The position numbers and the translations under genes are program-made. This document shows positions 61,056 through 64,000 of a stretch of 64,000 nucleotides of DNA, one piece after another (positions within the stretch are counted from its first letter, which is position 1; each line of letters begins with the position of its first letter). The notes under the pieces were generated by a model. That model was not told where the DNA came from. It worked only from the letters and a program-made list of their open reading frames with translations, and ran no database searches. The stretch is from Avoscillospira sp045589035 (GTDB lineage: Bacteria > Bacillota > Clostridia > Oscillospirales > Oscillospiraceae), in NCBI GenBank assembly GCA_045589035.1, contig JAZNFJ010000083.1:11941-75940 (forward strand), in the 5' to 3' direction.

Positions 61056-62312
61056 TTAGCCCTTAACGGACAGCAGATACTTTTCAGCCTCTGCGCTCCA
61101 CAGACCGTTGTGGCGCTTGCAGATAGCATCCAGTTCCTTGAACAGAGGATCTGTTTCGCCCAGCTTTGCAAAATCAGCAATAGCAGTCATGGGCATTTCG
61201 ATCTGGGTGTAGACCAGCTTCTTACCGCCGCGGATGTTGGGCAGGTTCAGAGTGGTGTCAACAACAGAATCCAGACCGCCGACATGGGTGACCATAGTGG
61301 CAGGATTGATCTTGCCGGAGGTCATCATCTCGATAGCTTCTCTCATATCATCGGTGTTGCCGCCGGAGGTGCCAACCAGATGGGTGTAGAGATAGTGGAC
61401 ATTGTAGAAGTTGAACTCAGCCTTGAAGTTGGAATCGGTGGGGCCTGCGAAGAAGTTCAGACAGCCGTCGAAGCCCAGAATGGCATCAGCCTGCTCCACA
61501 ACAGGACGGACAGGAGCAAAGCAGATCACATCATTGTAGCCGGTGCCGCCGGTCAGGTCACGCAGAACCTTAACGGGGTTGTCCACCTTAGCGGTGTTGA
61601 CATAGTGCAGTTCAATGCCCAGTTCCTTGGCATGCTCAACGGTGTAGATGCTTGCTGCACGGGCCAGACGCTCGTCATCGATATCGGTGACGACCAACAG
61701 GCTGGGTCTGCGATCGCAATGCAGAGCGTAGTCGATAGCACCCAGACCCATGGGGCCAACAGATGCCAGCAGAGCCATCTTGCCGCCTTCCACAATGCCC
61801 ATGTCATGCTCGTAGCAGCCGAGTCTGGTGTGGTACATTGCATGGAAAGTGCCGATGATACAGCTCATGGGCTCAGCCAGAGAGCCGTAGAAGTATGTAT
61901 CGGAGTTGTAAGTCAGCAGGTTATCAGTCAGCAGAGTTTCAATGGGAACATTACCGTACTGAGCATCGCCGCCGCAATACTGATAGGAATAGCCGGGAGC
62001 CAGCTGGGAGCCCTTATAGAAATGAGCAGGCTGGACGACGAAACCGTCGCCGACCTTATACTTGTGCTTCCAGTTTTCGCCAACAGCATTGATCACGCCG
62101 CAGAACTCATGGCCAACGATGGTGGGGTTCTCAGCAACATCATTGGGAACACGCTTGTGGTCTTCGCCTTCCACAGCAGCCTTGTAGGAGCTCATGCAGA
62201 TACTGTCGGAGATGATCTTCACCTGAACATCGTCAGGACCGACTTCGGGCAGGGTGATCTCTTCCAGGCGCAGGTCCATTTTGCCATGGATACGAACAGC
62301 TTTCGTCTTCAT
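61056..62312 (-). CDS. SorE-like zinc-dependent medium-chain sugar(-phosphate) dehydrogenase
   Basis: The 418-residue MDR enzyme has the catalytic-zinc residues in SICMSSYKAA and GHEFCG, the Rossmann region MALLASVGPMGLGAIDYAL and VVTDIDDERLARAASIYTVEHAKE. It lacks the four-Cys structural zinc loop of alcohol dehydrogenases. The pattern resembles L-sorbose-1-phosphate reductase (SorE)-type proteins. It should interconvert a polyol or polyol phosphate and the keto form. It leads the operon with the E2-E3-E1 complex, with its own consensus promoter. Substrate unknown. Confidence 0.88.
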   Translation of the reverse strand: MKTKAVRIHGKMDLRLEEITLPEVGPDDVQVKIISDSICMSSYKAAVEGEDHKRVPNDVAENPTIVGHEFCGVINAVGENWKHKYKVGDGFVVQPAHFYKGSQLAPGYSYQYCGGDAQYGNVPIETLLTDNLLTYNSDTYFYGSLAEPMSCIIGTFHAMYHTRLGCYEHDMGIVEGGKMALLASVGPMGLGAIDYALHCDRRPSLLVVTDIDDERLARAASIYTVEHAKELGIELHYVNTAKVDNPVKVLRDLTGGTGYNDVICFAPVRPVVEQADAILGFDGCLNFFAGPTDSNFKAEFNFYNVHYLYTHLVGTSGGNTDDMREAIEMMTSGKINPATMVTHVGGLDSVVDTTLNLPNIRGGKKLVYTQIEMPMTAIADFAKLGETDPLFKELDAICKRHNGLWSAEAEKYLLSVKG

Positions 62313-62338
62313 AGTGGTTTGTCATCCTTTCTTATTCT

Positions 62339-62359
62339 CCCGAAGCATATGCTTTCGGG
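62339..62359. promoter_or_regulatory. Near-perfect palindrome in the leader of the dehydrogenase operon
   Basis: CCCGAAGCATATGCTTTCGGG is an inverted repeat centred on GCATATGC with one extra T. It lies between the promoter and the ribosome site, so it could be an operator (roadblock) or an mRNA hairpin. Confidence 0.5.
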
Positions 62360-62404
62360 CTTGTTTATGTATTTTTGTGTTGGTTTGTTTTTGTTTCTCT
62401 TTGT

Positions 62405-62433
62405 ATTGTACGCAAAGCAGCGTCCAATGTCAA
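62405..62433 (-). promoter_or_regulatory. Promoter of the dehydrogenase complex operon
   Basis: On the minus strand TTGACA (62428-62433), a 17-base spacer and TACAAT (62405-62410). About 85 bases of leader follow, holding the palindrome. Confidence 0.85.
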
Positions 62434-62550
62434 CCCAATTCCAAACAAAATTCACATATATACTGTAAAAAATTAGTGCTTCAAACCGATTCATCTGTTA
62501 CATATTCACAAAACCTACCAAGGGCAAGCAAAACCGGCTTTCTGACATAC

Positions 62551-62579
62551 AAAAACCGCAGGCAATGCCTGCGGTTTTT
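62551..62579. terminator. Terminator after the YgfK-like gene
   Basis: A perfect 13-bp stem AAAAACCGCAGGC / GCCTGCGGTTTTT around AAT. The 62313-62550 stretch otherwise holds only the promoter and palindrome of the dehydrogenase operon. Confidence 0.92.
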
Positions 62580-62589
62580 GAGAAAGATT

Positions 62590-64000
62590 TTATCCGATCA
62601 GATAACCGTAATTCCGCAGTATGGTGAGAATAAAGACCTCAATATCTGCAGGCAGATCGTTGTCCTTGGACAGATCGTATTCGCTCACCTTTCCACCATA
62701 GCGGACAAGAACTTTCTTCTCACCCAGCGGCAGGAAACCGGTATTGGAAGCAGACTCCTCAAAACCTTCCCTGTCGTGGAACAGTGTGAACTTATCCTTA
62801 TACGGCGCAGAGTCATAGGGGCAGAACACCAGACAGTTGCCGCACTCATTACACATGGCATCCACATGGAGAATCTGATGGCGGCCATCGGGCAGTTCAA
62901 TCACAACATTGGCACGGTTGGGACACACATCGGCGCAGCACTGGCAGACCACATTACAGGTCAGGCAGCGGTCACCTTCACACTTGGCAGACAGCCCCAG
63001 AATACCCTTCTTGGCAATGGCATCGCATCTGGAAGGAATTGCCTGTTTGGGAATGCGAGCCTGTTTATATTCGCCCAGAACCGCAGCCGCAAATGCGGCC
63101 GCATCCGCAATGCCTTCCACCACGGTAGCAGGACCGCGGAAGCAGTCACCTGCTGTCCAGACACCTTCTACATTGGTCTTCAGATCCGGCAGACCCTTGG
63201 TATCCAGTTCCACACCGTTGGCAGCAAAGACGGCTTCATCCACCTTTTCACCAACAGCGGAAATCACCAGATCACAATCAATTTTCACCGTCTCCCCTGT
63301 TTCCACAGGTTTTCTGCGACCGGAAGCATCGGGATCGCCCAAAACCATTTTCTTACAAAGAAGCTTTCCATTTTCCTGTTTGACGGGAGATACCAGTTCC
63401 AGGAACTGCACACCATCTGCAATCGCCAATTCCAGTTCCTCTGCGTCAGCAGGCATATACTTCTTGGTGCGTCGATAGACCAAGGTAGAAGACTTTGCTC
63501 CGGCACGCAGTGCTGCTCTGGCTGCATCCATGGCAGTATTGCCGCCGCCGATCACAGCCACATGACCCAGATCCAGATTCTTTTTACCCTTGATATCCTT
63601 CAGCCAGCCGATAACCGGAAGTACGTTGCCGGAAATATCCAGTCTGCCTGCCTTCCAGGCACCGACAGCAAAGAGGATATGCGTATAGCCCTGTGCCTTC
63701 AGTTCCGAAACGGCAGGTGCTACTGTATTCAATCGAATATCCACACCCAGCTTTTCCAGCATGGCGGCATCCTTGTCGATAGCTGCGTGGGAAATGCGGA
63801 ACTCCGGAATGACCTGACGGACGATGCCGCCCAGTTTATCGGACTGCTCAAAGAGTGTCACTTCTACACCTTCTCTTGCCAGGAAGTGGGCTGCAGCCAT
63901 ACCGGTGGGACCACCGCCGACAACCGCAGCTTTGACTCCTTCTTTTCTGGGAGCAGGCATCAATTTAGGCAGCAGTTTATCATAACCGCGCTCTGCAGCC
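62590..64000 (-). CDS. YgfK-type FAD/4Fe-4S oxidoreductase, C-terminal part, cut by the window edge
   Basis: At least 470 residues, open through base 64000, so the start is missing. The visible part has a GltD-like flavin domain (VVGGGPTGMAAAHFLAREGVEVTLFE; VAVIGGGNTAMDAARAALRAGA; VWTAGDCFRGPATVVEGIADA). A ferredoxin-like domain follows with cysteine clusters CLTCNVVCQCCADVCPN and CNECGNCLVFCP, then a C-terminal domain. The arrangement matches the end of YgfK, called a putative selenate reductase subunit and linked to purine/selenium-dependent hydroxylase clusters. In-frame ATG 63963 is not the true start. Confidence 0.85.
   Translation of the reverse strand, partial: AAERGYDKLLPKLMPAPRKEGVKAAVVGGGPTGMAAAHFLAREGVEVTLFEQSDKLGGIVRQVIPEFRISHAAIDKDAAMLEKLGVDIRLNTVAPAVSELKAQGYTHILFAVGAWKAGRLDISGNVLPVIGWLKDIKGKKNLDLGHVAVIGGGNTAMDAARAALRAGAKSSTLVYRRTKKYMPADAEELELAIADGVQFLELVSPVKQENGKLLCKKMVLGDPDASGRRKPVETGETVKIDCDLVISAVGEKVDEAVFAANGVELDTKGLPDLKTNVEGVWTAGDCFRGPATVVEGIADAAAFAAAVLGEYKQARIPKQAIPSRCDAIAKKGILGLSAKCEGDRCLTCNVVCQCCADVCPNRANVVIELPDGRHQILHVDAMCNECGNCLVFCPYDSAPYKDKFTLFHDREGFEESASNTGFLPLGEKKVLVRYGGKVSEYDLSKDNDLPADIEVFILTILRNYGYLIG

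Noticed and set aside
61110..62468. A 452-codon plus-strand frame
   Set aside because: Antisense shadow of the SorE-like dehydrogenase gene; it also runs into the promoter.
1..64000. CRISPR arrays, insertion sequences, prophage or integrase genes
   Set aside because: No regularly spaced short repeats, transposase motifs or attachment-like repeats were found.

Overview
The window reads as one ordinary chromosomal stretch of a Gram-positive, endospore-forming, mostly anaerobic Clostridia. A gut Oscillospiraceae-type organism is the best guess. The evidence is a complete spoIIIAA-AH operon, AddAB rather than RecBCD, NrdR, FeoAB, an OLE RNA/OapA locus, moderate GC, and strong AGGAGG-type ribosome sites with ATG/GTG/TTG starts. 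There is no sign of phage, insertion sequences or CRISPR.

Layout. 1-3.3 kb: the end of a histidine operon (hisB-H-A-F-IE). 3.3-7.4 kb: a zinc-ribbon gene behind a near-consensus promoter and a ~233-nt structured leader, then ruvCAB with a split chromate transporter. 7.5-13.7 kb: DUF421/DUF4363, nrdR with NrdR-box-like sites over its promoter, a YihY membrane protein, a DUF1540 mini-protein, an IclR regulator, feoAB and yajC. 13.7-20.6 kb: tgt-queA, asd, tyrS, recN, argR. 20.6-28.3 kb: nadK, tlyA, dxs, oapA, a ~625-nt OLE-type noncoding RNA, xseB, xseA, a TsaD-like protein and nusB. 28.4-33.4 kb: asp23 and the spoIIIA operon. 33.5-42.7 kb: two YbaK-type tRNA-editing proteins, a TSCPD protein, tRNA-Leu(CAG), addAB, and rpe behind a leader with a terminator-like hairpin. 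42.7-54.3 kb: a cell-surface polymer module. 54.4-62.3 kb: a sugar dehydrogenase plus complete 2-oxo-acid dehydrogenase complex operon. 62.6 kb to the end: a YgfK-type flavoprotein/ferredoxin, cut by the window edge.

Two regions stand out. First, the OLE locus: an ORF-free segment with its own extended -10 promoter, bounded upstream by a 17-bp terminator stem. It lies directly before a protein with the OapA signature, in the known OLE order (nusB, xseA, xseB, OLE, oapA, dxs, tlyA, nadK, argR, recN), but without ispA. Second, the surface module: an LtaS-like synthase fused to SLH repeats, followed by an operon encoding an FG-GAP lipoprotein, two tandem DltA-like adenylation enzymes, a GNAT acetyltransferase, DltC, DltB, a short SGNH protein in the DltD position, and a 47-residue DltX at the far end. 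It looks like a variant teichoic-acid-type synthesis and aminoacylation system.

The last complete operon links a SorE-like sugar dehydrogenase, an E2 with three near-identical lipoyl domains, E3, a fused E1 alpha-beta and a HAD phosphatase. This suggests oxidation and dephosphorylation of a polyol or sugar derivative followed by CoA-dependent cleavage or decarboxylation. The substrate cannot be read from the sequence.
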